From: Oasisia sp. SBJ-2009
Lineage: Eukaryota > Annelida > Polychaeta > Sabellida > Siboglinidae
Assembly (NCBI GenBank): GCA_964017155.1
Contig: OZ024854.1
Location: 17,750,055 to 17,814,054, forward strand
Direction: 5' to 3'
DNA length: 64,000 nucleotides
Below the pieces are notes generated by a model. It was not told the DNA's origin, made no database searches, and saw only the letters and a program-made list of their open reading frames with translations. The position numbers were made by a program, and so were the translations under genes. Positions 27,257 to 39,105 of this stretch are shown here, piece after piece. The number at the start of each line of letters is the position of its first letter. The first letter of the stretch is position 1.

Positions 27257-29879
27257 ACACGCAGGTTTGTGTGCATGCAAGCACACAACATCATACAACA
27301 AACCTAAAAGAAATTCAGCAGTCTCAGAAAAATACACAAACCATTTGTTTCCTGGCAACATTTGAACATGGTCTCAACCAACTATGACGTCGCCTCAACA
27401 AAGATAACAAAATTATTTTGTAAAATATGATGGCAAGCAAAAATTTATGAATTGGATATGTTACTGTATATACATGTTTCCTTTTGACATAAATATTCTT
27501 AAGGGGTGCACTTGTTTATGGGGACAACAAATACTGCTATGCAATATAGTCAATCAGAAGGCACAATATAAACATATTTAGACAAATTTATAATCACTAC
27601 AAAAATACTGTGGAAATCACTAAATATATTATTGCAATTATCACTATTATATTGTAGCATAGGCCTTGATTAGATAACTGCCAATTTCTTCATTGTCAAT
27701 TTTCATGAATCGATACTGTATTTAGAGCTGCATTTGATAATTGTTAAAGCTAAATGTTTCTCATTATTGTAGAGGTATTGTAACTATAATTCAAACTGTG
27801 TTATACAGAGATGACTACTTTATAGACGTGTAGTCAAGATATGAATATAATCATTCCAACAGTGAGTAATGGAATTTAGATAACAGTAATTATTACATAG
27901 GTTCTGTAATTATGATAAATTTGTTTCCATTTATATGACACATAGAAACTGTTCGCTTGTTCATCATTCACTCCAATAATATTATATACATATTCCAAAA
28001 CGAGTTGTTGTCACTGATAGCTAGCCAAAAACGTGATCATTTTGTATCTAACTCATAATCAACTCAATAGCAAAACACATGTCAATGCAACAAACAGGGA
28101 ACTTGATCAAAGATGTAGTGCCGGAAAAACTTGATTGTCGAAATAATATGTTAATACTTCACAACAAAAACCTTTTTTCATAATAAGCACCTCAAATCCA
28201 CCCACATTCAATACTTCAATCACTGTCCATGGTTTTCATGAGCTGCCTTTTCACCATATCATATGACGATCACCACTAGTTTAAATGGTTGAAATATTCA
28301 AAGTGGGTGAATTAATAGTTGTGTATTAAGAAAAAACATGTCTATGTAATTATTCCACCAATCTTATGAAAATTTTCACAAACCAAAATAACAATTTCTA
28401 TCAAGATAAATTATATATGTTATATAATACTAGTGAGATATATATTTCAGAGTAATCAACAAGATGACAGTGGCCGCCCAAAGGGTGATGGTGATGTTCC
28501 TAGAGCCTATAAATGTAAAGATGGAATCTGTTTTTGCCAGCACAAATCTTTGATCTTAAAAACAATACCAACCGTCAGGCATAGGCATGTGTGTCTGCTC
28601 CGAACCAACGTCAAGGGCACACGAGAACACAGGATTGCCGGGAATGAAACATTTCCCTACAAGTGGCAACAGGAAAATATTGTCATACAATGTCTAACAA
28701 GGCAGCCAATCAACCAGCAGCAACAAAGAACAGCTCAGCAAAACTGCTACGCTCCATTGCATAATATTTAAGCTGAACAATTCAGCACTTAGAAATGTAA
28801 ACGAGGACTGCTGTTTCTCAAATACAAATTTATAGCGATAATTCAACATACGGATGGGACATGGGAGTTTGCAGTCTTGCTGATGGTTCCTGTGTTACTG
28901 CTGGCAGGTCAGGAGCCATGGCAATATGAAATTCATTGTTTACCAGGATTATCAAATCGGTCTGGAATGTCGAAAGTCTTGTAATAGTCGGAAGTTTTAG
29001 CACCTTTGGGTACCGCAGCTGCACTCTGCATGTCCATCGGTGGAATCAGTGGAGCCCTGTCCGAAGGAGGACGAGCTGTTTCCTGCAGGGAGCAACAGCA
29101 GCACTCAGTTACTAATGCAGTGGTAATTCATATCAACAACAAAATCATTCACCATCATTTTAGTATTCTTAAATCAGACCTAAATGTTCTGCATAATTAT
29201 GATCTTTAATCTGTGTATTTCTGAGATTTACTAGTGTGTTCTGAGATTTTCTATTTCATTTGTGGAATACACATCGTGTTCTTTGTTGTTCCATTGATCT
29301 TATCAAACATTTGTTTATTTACATATACATTTCCTTCTCTGTTGGTGACAAGTTGTGTTATTTATATCCATATTTATGAGTTTATTTAAGCTATGCCTAT
29401 GGGGTACCTTTACAATTATTTGAAACTATGTCGAATGTTGGAATGGACAGACTTGGGGCGGGTTCAATGTAGTGTACGCTATTGACTTTGTAGCCATACA
29501 TTGACGTCATTGACATTACACTAGCCTTGGGTAGGCTGGCTGTATAAAATGTACTATTATTTAGGCAAAATATAGTTTTAACAATGGTAAAATAAAGGTG
29601 GGCCCGTATCGTACATAAACGAACACATCCTATATGTTTAAAGTAAGATACTGTGACAAGACAAACAAATAATAGCGAACATATTCTTACCGGTTGTGTT
29701 TGAGGCTCCATGATTTGAGCTGTGTTGTTATCAAACTCATTACAGATCGGCGGTTGCTCCGGCAACGTTATTGTTTGTCCACTCCGCTCTTCAGCTTCAA
29801 GCATCCGTTGAGCATCGTAATCTCCCCGTGGTTCATCATTTTCCTCGGGTTCCGGTACACATCGACATTCCTCATCCAT
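26619..29879 (-). CDS. PIERCE1 homologue, microtubule inner protein of motile cilia
   Basis: Four exons, complement of join 26619-26696, 27007-27140, 28944-29082, 29691-29879, giving 179 residues. Introns are GT-AG and phases agree (0, 1, 0). The conserved core reads TSDYYKTFDIPDRFDNP(E), WFQGYSQRSVHPMYRTTSSD, YGARTPTVHTMPTKFYPM and GMYRNHSLNCELDKSIV, matching PIERCE1 (formerly C9orf116). In vertebrates that protein lies inside axonemal doublet microtubules and is needed for ciliary motility and left-right asymmetry. The first exon is acidic and Pro-rich and longer than in mammals; the C-terminus stops soon after SIVPDH, whereas vertebrate proteins run on for about 25 residues. The ATG has a good context (A at -3, G at +4). 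An RFX-type motif lies about 90 bp upstream. Confidence 0.92.
26697..27006 (-). other. PIERCE1 intron 3
   Basis: Short AT-rich intron of 310 bp with donor GTAAGT. No repeat or transposon is visible. Confidence 0.8.
27007..27140 (-). CDS. PIERCE1 homologue exon 3
   Basis: Acceptor TTCTTTCAG, donor GGG/GTAAGT; phase 1 in, phase 0 out. It encodes (E)WFQGYSQRSVHPMYRTTSS, DYGARTPTVHTMPTKFYPM and TQEFSG. This is the most conserved part of the family: W-x-x-GY, MYRTTSS-x-YG, RTPTVHxMP and FYP. Confidence 0.95.
27141..28943 (-). other. PIERCE1 intron 2
   Basis: AT-rich, strongly CpG-depleted intron of 1.8 kb with a short (GT)n at 27223-27252. An open frame on the + strand (28433-28771) matches no family. 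Confidence 0.75.
28944..29082 (-). CDS. PIERCE1 homologue exon 2
   Basis: Acceptor GCTCCCTGCAG, donor CCTG/GTAAAC; phase 0 in, phase 1 out. It encodes a Pro/Ala-rich linker (ETARPPSDRAPLIPPMDMQS) and then PKGAKTSDYYKTFDIPDRF with DNP, the start of the conserved PIERCE1 domain. Confidence 0.93.
29083..29690 (-). other. PIERCE1 intron 1
   Basis: Intron of 608 bp, donor GTAAGA. It contains a CRE octamer at 29502-29509. The open frame across it is read-through of exon 1. Confidence 0.75.
29691..29879 (-). CDS. PIERCE1 homologue exon 1
   Basis: Starts at ATG (29879) and ends at donor CCG/GTAAGA after 63 codons in phase 0. The peptide is acidic and Pro/Gln-rich (MDEECRCVPEPEENDEPRGD at the start) without a recognised domain; it is lineage-specific extra N-terminal sequence relative to the mammalian protein. 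Exon status rests on the clean donor, phase match and uninterrupted coding from a well-placed ATG. Confidence 0.8.
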
Positions 29880-29967
29880 ATTTAGTCTTTTTGTAGAAAA
29901 TTATATTGCAATTATGACGCAAAATGATGTAAATAAATTGAAAACATGAATCTATTGTTTATTTCCG

Positions 29968-29980
29968 TTTCTATGCAACG
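29968..29980. promoter_or_regulatory. X-box-like RFX motif upstream of PIERCE1
   Basis: GTTTCTATGCAAC is an imperfect X-box half-site pair about 90 bp before the PIERCE1 ATG. RFX factors with FOXJ1 are the known activators of motile-cilium genes, so position and motif fit. It deviates from the consensus in one half. Confidence 0.35.
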
Positions 29981-31339
29981 TGGCGCCATCTATCGATTGA
30001 CGGCTACTTCCGGTTGAAATCTCTTACATTTTACTTTATTGTTATCTATCTTAAAATATTTTAAATTTCCGTAAACTATTGTATATCCCTAACGTCAAAC
30101 AATGACAAAAAGAAATAATAAAATCATTGCAAAAAACATTATCTTACTCAGATTTACTGTAGGCGACGAAGACACCGAATATTGTGTTACATAATGTGGT
30201 CGCTAGATGGCGTATCCTGTATTAGAGGCGCCGCTGTCGTGTCGCGTTTGTGTACACGGCATAGCGTTCGTTATTATGTTAACTTTAACATGTTTTATGT
30301 AGAAGTTCACGTAGTTTTCCGTTCACTTCCATTCTGTATTTGCAATAGCCAACGTTGGTGTTTGAACTACGGAGTGTGATCACTCATCACCGGTTCAGCC
30401 AGTTTCCCCTCACTCGTGCGTGACTCGGTCTCACTGTGACTGTCGGCCAGCCTAACGGCTAAACATTACTGTCATTAGAGATTAGGTCATATTGTCGCCC
30501 ATCTCTAATTGGTTGATATAATATATCATTGTTTGGTATGAAGACAGATCAAATGAATAGGATACTTGGTACAGTGTACATATTATGTACACTGTACCAA
30601 GTATCCTATGAAAAAATATTGGCTTCCAGGGGCTGGTTGCACATCAATCCCATGATGCACTATTGTTATTCCATGGTGTTGTTTAGGTTACAAATGTGTG
30701 TAGGTGTATATATATCTGGATACAGTTTCTTCAAAGCCAGGTCTTTAGTTGGATAATGGTCTGACTGTTCCTAAACTGTGTCGTTTTACAGAGTCTGAGA
30801 GTGTGCTTGTCATATTTTTATTACTTCTGCTGTGGTATGTAGAAATATAATTTGTGTTGGAGATGCAGCAGCAACGTTAAGATTGTTTAAGATATCCTAC
30901 ATTTGTCCAGGTTTATGACCCTCATCTAGAACTATGACACATGTTATCATGTACCCAGGAGAACTACAGTGACTCTGTAAGAGTGTATTCTGGTTCTACA
31001 GAAGCCCACTCAAGCAGCAGACAGGTGACTCTTGAAGCAGATGACAAGGACCGATGACATGGACAGATGAGCTGAGTAGAGTCACCAAGTCACCAGGGGT
31101 ATTGAATGACGTGTTTGAAGTTGATAACAAACTTAATCATGTCTTTGAATTGGATCCTGATTACGCATACCAGTAGTATGACAGAATGGCAAGGGATGTT
31201 TGTAATTACATGTACAGTGTATTGACATATCTGTCATCAGCAGTGATATTATACCCAGATGATAGAAAATCACACATATAGTGTTTTCATGTGAATATAA
31301 CGTAAATAATTTGGTTTCAATGCTAGAGTTCATGCCAAT
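29981..31339. other. flanking sequence with a long palindrome; no gene recognised
   Basis: Moderately CpG-rich from 29970 to 30450, which suggests the PIERCE1 promoter and possibly a divergent transcript, then CpG-poor. Holds the palindrome at 30557-30609 and a 31 bp word (30527-30557) repeated exactly at 33081-33111. No exon was recognised. Confidence 0.4.
30557..30609. repeat. perfect 53 bp palindrome
   Basis: Two 26-base arms (starting ATAGGATACTTGGTACAGTG) are exact reverse complements around a single central base at 30583. No transposon ends flank it. It could be a hairpin precursor, a palindrome-type insertion or a recombination by-product. Confidence 0.9.
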
Positions 31340-31495
31340 TGTTATATTTATGGATGTTTCCCAGAGAAGGGGAGAAAGTGTTCAATTGAGCAGGTATTCC
31401 AGGAAGTAAAGTATAATCACTTTGACCAATCCTAAGGTCTAGGCACTTCGCAATAGATCGATCGATCGATCGATCGATCGATCGATCAATCAATT
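31340..31495 (+). mobile_element. SINE 3' fragment followed by (GATC)n
   Basis: 31345-31450 aligns with the 3' third of the SINE copies at 4.24 and 58.78 kb (GATGTTTCCCAGAGAA, then GTGTTCAATTGAGCAGG and the AAGTAAAGTATAA stretch). It ends in a GATC tetranucleotide run at about 31455-31490. The tRNA-like head is missing. Confidence 0.75.
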
Positions 31496-31759
31496 TTATT
31501 TCAACACCATATTTCTCTACACAGTAAATTCAGGGGTGCTGACTTGTAAAAAGTAAAAGCATCCTGTATCATATAAAGTCAGTGTACCAATAGCCAGTAT
31601 TATTTTGTTTCTACAATTTTAACTGTGGCAATTAAAAACTACTAAATACATGTTTGGTGACTATTCTGAAAAAAATAGAATGGGCAAGTTTTATGGGGGC
31701 TGCATAGTTAAGTAGCTCAGGTCTAAGTAAAAAAATAGTATGTGCTTGATTTGTGCAGG

Positions 31760-31792
<33 letters not shown>

Positions 31793-33180
31793 GTATATAT
31801 ATATAATGTTTATTTCAGACAAAAAGTCCATATGTATACATAAAATACAATTTAAAAACAAAGAAAAAAGTACAATACATAAAGTATAGTGCACATGGTG
31901 AAAACTACTACGAGGTAATTTTAGCACAATTTTATCGATAAACTACATCCTCAGCTCTTGTCTCCAAAGGACAAGGATTGTTTATGATCGTTGCTGATAA
32001 AATTTAATTGTTCACACTTTCAGACTGCCCTTACCACCCATGGCAAATGAGATGCTGAGGGAGCTTGTGGTAAGTGGTCAGATTAGTCATGTACACAGCT
32101 CATAATCTAATCCAGCCAATCATGAAGCCCATTAAATCATTCTCATTTTTCATGACCTCCCCACTTTACCACAAATGATTGTCCAGTGGTTGCATTAAAA
32201 TTGCAGTACACACTGTACACCCACCCAAGCCACCAGTGCTGATCTGGGGTCTTGACCACAGTTGACTAATGGGCCTGTAATATGAGCATTTTTAACCCCC
32301 TCTCAGGTCAGTATTTTACCCCATTGCTAATCGGGTTAATGTATTATATAAATGTACAATGTGTGATTACTTTGTGTCACATGTATGGTCAGTTTATCTT
32401 ACATGATGATCTTTAAATTGTTAACAAAATAAACATATTTCATAATAAAATCATAATATTGCATACCAGTAATTTGCTAATGTGTAAAATGGTCTTGAAC
32501 TACAATATAGAGATGAATCACTTGTCAACCTTTGCAGTTCCAATCAAAACAATAACTAATTTTTAGAAGTTTATCACAATGAAAACTAGCTTACATAATT
32601 AGTCACACTGATATTAAACCTTCATGTTTTGTATAACAGTTGCTAAATGGTTTGATTTGTTTCTTTTGATGATGTAAATAAGTATTATGACCAAGTGTCA
32701 TTGACTTTTATATCCGTTAAACTCACTCTGGTGGTCTACATGGTGTTAAACCACATCCTTCTTCCGTTAATTAGAAATGTGGAATTTCCTTGTCAAAGGT
32801 TAAATAAAAATGACGTAAACATCACCACTGCTTTTAGTAGTTATAGTGTGATAAGTGTCTTGCCTTTGGCCATATCTCAGTGTGGTGAAACATGGCTGGC
32901 AAGGTTAATATCATTCATCGTTATGTCATTTCGTTCTGACGCATTGCAGAGGTTGTATAGGCTGGCTATATACATCACTACACAAAAAGGCAGCTTCCAA
33001 TCTATCAGAATTATAAAACCAGTGAACAACACCGCTATAGAAAAAACAACTGTTATATTTATCTGGAAACTGTTCGCGGGCATTGTTTGGTATGAAGACA
33101 GATCAAATGAACAATGTGGTTATGACAGCCAATTATCACTGCACCTGATGAAGTGCATTTGAGTGAAGAAACTAATCCAG
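31496..33180. other. no gene recognised
   Basis: CpG-poor sequence with a short (TA)n at about 31760-31804. The 468 bp open frame at 32695-33162 has no recognisable domain, and a - strand frame overlaps it. The 31 bp repeat word lies at 33081-33111. Confidence 0.4.
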
Positions 33181-33183
33181 TAA

Positions 33184-33312
33184 CTGTATACACGCTTGCA
33201 TGCGTGTAAACGCAGTCCCACCATGCATGCACGCAAACCATCATGCGTGCTCACAAATCCATGCATGTACACATGCACGCATGCACACTTGCATGCACAA
33301 ATGCACACAGTC
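33184..33312. repeat. CATGCA/CACGCA-rich low-complexity tract
   Basis: Alternating purine-pyrimidine GCATGCACGC-type words without exact period. Confidence 0.8.
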
Positions 33313-34159
33313 CCGCAGGCTAAACATGTGGGCCAGACCGCAGTGCAATGTCCAGCAAACAAATCTTTATTATAATAACAGAGCCTGGCAAGAAGAACCT
33401 TCAGTTCTCCATGTTGTATCAATCACAATGGTTTGTCTGGTGTCACTGGACCTACCCGTCTATTATATCAGTGACTTTCTACTTAGTACCGTGACAGCTG
33501 ACAGGAAGGCATGTGACTCTGAAAACTTTCTCGTAGTAGATTACATTACATGCCAAACATGTCCATTGATTGAACACAACGGTTTCTTTAACACACCCGA
33601 CCATGTCTCTACGAAAGGTGACGACTGACAACAATAGAGTGAAGGAATACATGTGTGTTGGCGTGAGCACTTTCCATTATGAAGGTAATTGCCTCCAATT
33701 GGGCTGATGACAAGATTACAGCCACAACATATCATTAGAGGTCTATCTTTAGAATCACCTTTATTCCCAGTGTTCCAAGTCACCTGAGGGTACATTCTGT
33801 GCACCACAGCAATACAAGTCCAACATTTGCCTTTCACCCTCTTCCTTTCTGTGTTTGGAGAACTATATTTACCCTCCTGTAATGAAGCTCATGATTGGTG
33901 GTTGTGTAAACCTGTCAAGTAACATAGGATTATTGTTGAGAAGGAACAAGATCAAATGTGGCCATAATTGATGGTTCCTTTTGTCACCAACACCATAATT
34001 AAGGCTGCCACATGGGGCAGAAAATTGCCTGATTTATGACTGCCACAGCATTCGTGACTATTTCTAGTTAAGTGGTAGACCATGAGGCATGTTGTCTGAC
34101 TGCTACGGTTCTCTTACCCAGTCTGTTCTGCCATGATCCATCTTCCTACATCACCATAA
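33313..34159. other. no gene recognised
   Basis: Unique, CpG-poor sequence. The block 33600-33760, with TAATTG-type words, looks non-repetitive and could be regulatory, but nothing proves it. Confidence 0.35.
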
Positions 34160-34568
34160 TCCTACTCCCCCTCCTCCCTCCCTCCTCCCCTCCCTCCTTC
34201 TTCCCTGTCTCCCTGCCTCCCTGCCTCCCTGCCTCCCTCCCTGCCTCCCTGCCTCCCTGCCTCCCTGTCTCCCTCCCTGCCTCCCTGCCTGCCTGCCTCC
34301 CTGCCTCCCTGTCTCCCTGCCTCCCTGTCTCCCTGCCTCCCTGCCTCCCTGCCTCCCTCCCTGCCTCCCTGCCTCCCTCCCTGCCTCCCTGCCTCCCTGC
34401 CTCCCTGCCTCCCTCCCTGCCTCCTTGCCTCCCTGCCTCCCTGCCTCCCTGCCTCCCTCCCTGCCTCCCTGCCTCCCTGCCTCCCTGCCTCCCTGCCTCC
34501 CTGCCTCCCTGCCTCCCTGCCTCCCTGTCTCCCTGCCTCCCTGCCTCCCTCCCTGCCTCCCTGCCTCC
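34160..34568. repeat. (CCTG/CCTCCCTG)n pyrimidine-rich minisatellite
   Basis: Eight-base and four-base units CCTCCCTG and CCTG in irregular alternation. Open frames rich in Pro, Ala, Ser and Leu, or Gly, Arg and Glu, are artefacts. Confidence 0.95.
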
Positions 34569-34765
34569 CCAGCCCTCCCTGCTTGTCTGTGCCCTGCTGT
34601 GCTTGTCTGTGCCCTGCTGTGCTTGTATATGCTCTGCTGTGCTTGTCTGTGCTTGTCTGTGCATTGCTGTGCTTGTCTGTGCTCTGCTGTGCTTGTCTGT
34701 GCTCTGCTGTGCTTGTATGTGCACTGCTGTGCTTGGTTGTACTGTGCTGTGTTCAGCTGTGCCCT
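34569..34765. repeat. ~20 bp minisatellite (TGTGCTTGTCTGTGC-type)
   Basis: About nine units built from GCTGTGCTTGTCTGTGCTCT variants, continuing directly from the CCTG array. Reading frames across it are spurious. Confidence 0.85.
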
Positions 34766-35956
34766 GGCTCACCTATGTCTCTCTGCCTCTCTGGCACCAT
34801 CAATATTAATATATCTCCCTCATTGCCCCATCTCCCTCCACTTCTTGTCTCCCTAGCCTGTCACCACAGTCAGTCCTCACCTCGGCTGTATAAATAGCAA
34901 TAAAAACTGATTGGAACATCTTAAATGATCCCAACAAAGCCGCAGTCCTTCTTCCTCCTCTAGATCACACTCTCAAGGGTATCTACTTCTGACGGGCGGG
35001 ACATGGGAGATGTATGCTGGACAGGTGGGGGAGTGATGTTACCTGCGTGCCAGGAAGAATGGGAATGGCCCATTACGTGTCACTTGTGAGGGATGTCCCA
35101 GGCAGCTGTCCACTGTTGTACTGAGTGACCAACAGTTAGGTGACGGTTTATGTTTTCTTTCAGAACTATACCATTGGGATGACCCTATATGCTCATGGAT
35201 TTCTTTAGTGAAATGAGCAGTGTATGTGTGTCAGAATATTTTCTTTTTTCCCCAGATCCGGGGGGGGGGGGGAGCGGAGGTGAAAGGTAAAAAGTAATGA
35301 CTCGTAGACTGTGTAGCTGTTCACCTATGTAACATTACAGTGAGTAGTGGTCCCGTGACTAAACACAACAGCTGAGAATTTGTTATTTTTATGTATCCAA
35401 ATACATTTTGTTATGATGGTAGTCACTTATGAACAACATTAGTGAATGAGTTATCAACTAATAACTAGGTTTATGAAGCATCTGTGTTATTCAGGTTAAT
35501 CACCATGCAGCTGAAGTTAGCTATAAAGTAAAAATAATTATTGTATATTATAAAGCAGTTAAAAACTTGTTATTTTGCCTGTGTGACAATACAGGAATAT
35601 ATCAAACAACTGGACATTATCTCCATTCTCCACTATATGTCAACATGACAGATGTCAATAACACCTGTAATGAATAGCCCCATTTGTTGAGGTTTACTTA
35701 ATTTTTTTAAAGAAAATACTGATAATGAAAGTCTACAGTGGTGCAATCTTTGTCATAAATTGAGTAAATCACGACTCAGGACTTCATGAGATTATTATTA
35801 TATTACTATGTTCTCACCAAGTTGCAATTTGTATGCGAGGAGACATAAATTATGACTTTCTTTAACAATTCTTAGTTGCGTTTGGTTTTATGTTATATAC
35901 ATGCTTTAGGTGTAAGTTATATAATATTCCTGATTGTATATGTTGTATGTATGTGT
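34766..35956. other. no gene recognised
   Basis: CpG-poor unique sequence with a G13 run at about 35265. No exon or transposon identified. Confidence 0.4.
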
Positions 35957-36004
35957 GTTGGGGTAGGGGTGGCGGTAGGGGTGGGGGTAGGGGTGGGGGG
36001 TGGA
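35957..36004. repeat. GGGGTAGGGGT G-rich repeat, G-quadruplex candidate
   Basis: Six or more tracts of at least four G, spaced by TA, T or TGGC, on the + strand. This meets the usual G-quadruplex pattern. Length is about 48 bases. Confidence 0.8.
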
Positions 36005-36900
36005 CAAAGCCAATGAATGTTCTGACGACTATTTGAGTGGTTGACGCCACAATGCCATAAACAATTAATAAAATTACCTGGCAATAAACCATCCGAATTG
36101 GAGTCTGAATTACATAATTTTGATAGAACCTGTTCCCTTTGTTACTTGTCCACACTGTTCCATGAGTACCACACTGGCCCTGTGGAGTAACTAATGACTG
36201 CCACCATGTGGAGGTGTGGAGACTCACCAAGGGTGTTGCATTCTCGCTGGAAACTCTTCAGTTGGGGGTATTCATTTCCCTTCTCTTGGCAAGTCTCTGG
36301 GCTGATCACACCATCTGCTTAAATAACTCATCCGCCAACAGCGAGCCTGTAAAAAGTGTTTGGCAGTAGACGTTGGGAAGCCAAGGGCAGCTGCCATTGA
36401 TAAATATGTTTAAAAATTGCTGTACAGAGAGAGGCGCTGGTGTAAAGTGAAAGCAGACGTTTGTCATGCCCTGATGATCCAAGCTGTCAACAGACAGTGA
36501 ATTCAGTAAGGGGAAGTCAATATGGGAAGATGCGTTTCAGACAGGTGTGAAGGGTGGATTTCTTTGTTCAAGAAGTAAAATTAGAATGCAAGAGACGTGA
36601 TTCATGCCCTATCAACACACATGTGCTACTTAATTGAATGTCTTGATGACAATCATGCCAACATGCAAGTCCTGACCATAGTAACACAGTGCAGTAATCA
36701 TTTGCATTTTCAGTTGTTCTTTTCATAGTCGTGTCTTTCTCTCTCTTTCTTTCTTTCTCCAAGATACTGGACCTTTGCAGGGCATTTAAAGTCCAATGAG
36801 AATTTGTGAGTCCACTACAGGTTACACATTTACACCCTGTGTGGGATCTTTTACTTCCCCTGGCATAGACACCAGATAGAAGGGACCACCAGCTTTGAGT
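36005..36900. other. no gene recognised; possible regulatory block
   Basis: The part 36230-36500 is non-repetitive and of more balanced composition than its neighbours, but has no coding signature. A short CTTT run lies at 36737-36760. Confidence 0.35.
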
Positions 36901-36904
36901 GTCA

Positions 36905-37415
36905 TGTTCATAATAATTCCCTACTCAGTTGTCATGCCTTGCTCATAGTCATGCCCTACCTAGTTTCATTTATGATATCCTGTTCATAGTCATGCCCTAC
37001 CTAGTTTCATTTATTATATCCTGTTCATAGTCATGCCCTACTTAGTTTCATTTATGATATCCTGTTCATAGTCATGCCCTACTTAGTTTCATTTATGATA
37101 TCCTGTTCATAGTCATGCCCTACCTAGTTTCATTTATTATATCCTGTTCATAGTCATGCCCTACCTAGTTTCATTTATTATATCCTGTTCATAGTCATGC
37201 CCTACCTAGTTTCATTTATTATATCCTGTTCATAGTCATGCCCTACCTAGTTTCATTTATTATATCCTGTTCATAGTCATGCCCTACTTAGTTTCATTTA
37301 TGATATCCTGTTCATAGTCATGCCCTACTTAGTTTCATTTATGATATCCTGTTCATAGTCATGCCCTACCTAGTTTCATTTATTAAATCCTGTTCATAGT
37401 CATGCCCTACTAAGT
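36905..37415. repeat. 41 bp tandem minisatellite, about 12 copies
   Basis: Unit TCATAGTCATGCCCTACCTA plus 21 more bases (TTTCATTTAT(T/G)ATATCCTG). Two variants (CCTAG..TTATTA and CTTAG..TTATGA) occur in blocks, so copies were amplified in groups. Its period equals that of the exon III and IV junction arrays, but the sequence is unrelated. Confidence 0.97.
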
Positions 37416-38880
37416 GGTGATGCCTTCTTCGGAACAGGTTATGAGCCCTGTTCAGTTGTATGCCTTCTTCATATATATTGTTATGCCATAGCCAGTTGAT
37501 CACGTTGTTCATAGTCAAGATGGTACCATTTTCATATTCATGTCCAACTTAAATTAGTTACTGCTTAGACAACGGTCCTGGTCAGAACTTCTGAAGCTGG
37601 TACATTGCTTAAGAAATTTACTTAATGTTCTAAAATGCCAAAGGTACAATAAATACATGTTGCATTAATTTGGCTGTGGGAGTAATTATTTTATGCATTC
37701 AAACTGTTTTCTAGACAGGCAATAACACTAATGGTTAAAACAACAAAAAATTGGGTTGGAATTGTTTACTCTGCATCACACCAGTATTTCCAATAATTCC
37801 GACAAATTCTTGACACACAGTGATGCAAAACTTCCATCGTTTTAAGGCATGAATTGCATAATTTTAGTGAATACTTACTTTTAACACATAATAAATAGCT
37901 TTATATTTTATTGTACAGTGCTTTGAGCATATTTGGATATTGCACTTTATAAATAATAAATATTAATTATTAATTGTAATTTCATTTTAGGTGATACTTT
38001 TAGGCAAACACAATGTTGGTAAAAAGCCAGTAACAGTAATGAAAGCAAAAATTAATAGAGCAATTTCTAATAAATACCTTTTGGGTCAGTATGATTTACT
38101 CTGTCCCACATCAACATTTCTGATAATTATTCACTTGATCACAAGTTCGTGTTCTTGACAGACAGTGACACAACACTTCCGCTCTGGTATTTACAGTTGT
38201 CACATTGTAATTGCTTCAGTATTCTTGTCTCTACCACAACAATGTGAAAACCAATATACGCTGGACATCAGTCAAAGAAAAATCAACGATTTTCAACGGG
38301 AAAACAGATCAGTATCTGAACAAAACATGTACAACATTTCTCAGGCTGTTTACAAGTCTTAAAACTAAAATTGCCTGCTGTGTTATAGTAGGCTGTTGCT
38401 CAACAGTTGAAGCAACCATAACTGTTTTTTGGCATATATATTTCCATGTGTGCTGTAGTGTGTGCCCCTCCATGACATTTTACGATGACACATTTTATGT
38501 TTGTGTTTAAAAGTTGTTTTTATCAGCTGGTTAACAGCGTGTTATGTGCACCTCAAGCAGTCAAGGCAGACTGACCAGAGTCAGTGCTCAGCTGTTGGCT
38601 GGGTAATGGCGGCAGTAAAACAACAGGAAGGAAACTTGGAAAGCTTTCAGTTTGGGAACAGAGCACTGTTGAATTTGTTCTGGTAATGAGTAGAATATAG
38701 GGACATATCACTGTGTGTAATACACTAATCTGGTCATGAGTTTGCCTGCAAATTTAAAGGTTATTGCAGTGTTACATAAACTAAAATGTCTGATGTGTGA
38801 CACGAACTGGCAGAAGAACTTTCAATGGAAACCACCATGCGTGGAGACTGTCCACTGTACCATGCTGACCTTGTATTTAC
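37416..38880. other. no gene recognised; SINE/LINE tail-like fragment
   Basis: 37912-37975 (AGTGCTTTGAGCATATTTGG followed by CACTTTATAAATAATAAA) resembles the 3' tails of the SINEs in this window and of L2/CR1-type LINEs. Otherwise CpG-poor unique sequence. Confidence 0.45.
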
Positions 38881-39105
38881 TTGTATACCCTCTCACACTC
38901 TTCGCTTGGCCAACCAAAAACTCTCATGGTTGTTGCTGGGGTAAGCATGGTATGGTTCGGCCAACACGCGTGTTCATTTGCAGGGTCCTCCCTTTGGAAC
39001 TCTCTTCCACTAGAGGTAAGAACCCAACATGACTCTGTACATTTTAGGAGTGAACTGAAAATACATCTCCTTAATCTGTTTTTTCATAATTTATGTTCCT
39101 TTTAA
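38881..39105 (+). mobile_element. LINE reverse transcriptase C-terminal fragment (L2/CR1/jockey type)
   Basis: The frame reads QHACSFAGSSLWNSLPLEVR, then FRSELKIHLLNLFF and a stop at 39105. CSFAGSSLWNSLP is a degenerate form of the FSVAGPxLWNSLP motif at the C-terminus of these reverse transcriptases. Only the last 60 or so residues remain, so this is a 5'-truncated dead copy. Confidence 0.82.

Noticed and set aside
28433..28771. 112-codon + strand frame inside PIERCE1 intron 2
   Set aside because: No recognisable family, Gln-rich low-complexity end, and it lies antisense within a confident intron.
32695..33162. 155-codon + strand frame
   Set aside because: No domain or membrane pattern consistent with a family, low CpG intergenic composition, and a - strand frame overlaps it. 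Possibly an old transposon, but I see no diagnostic motif.
33541..33837. Cys-rich - strand frame resembling a zinc-binding protein
   Set aside because: Cys spacing fits no known finger and no splice sites or homologous segment support it.
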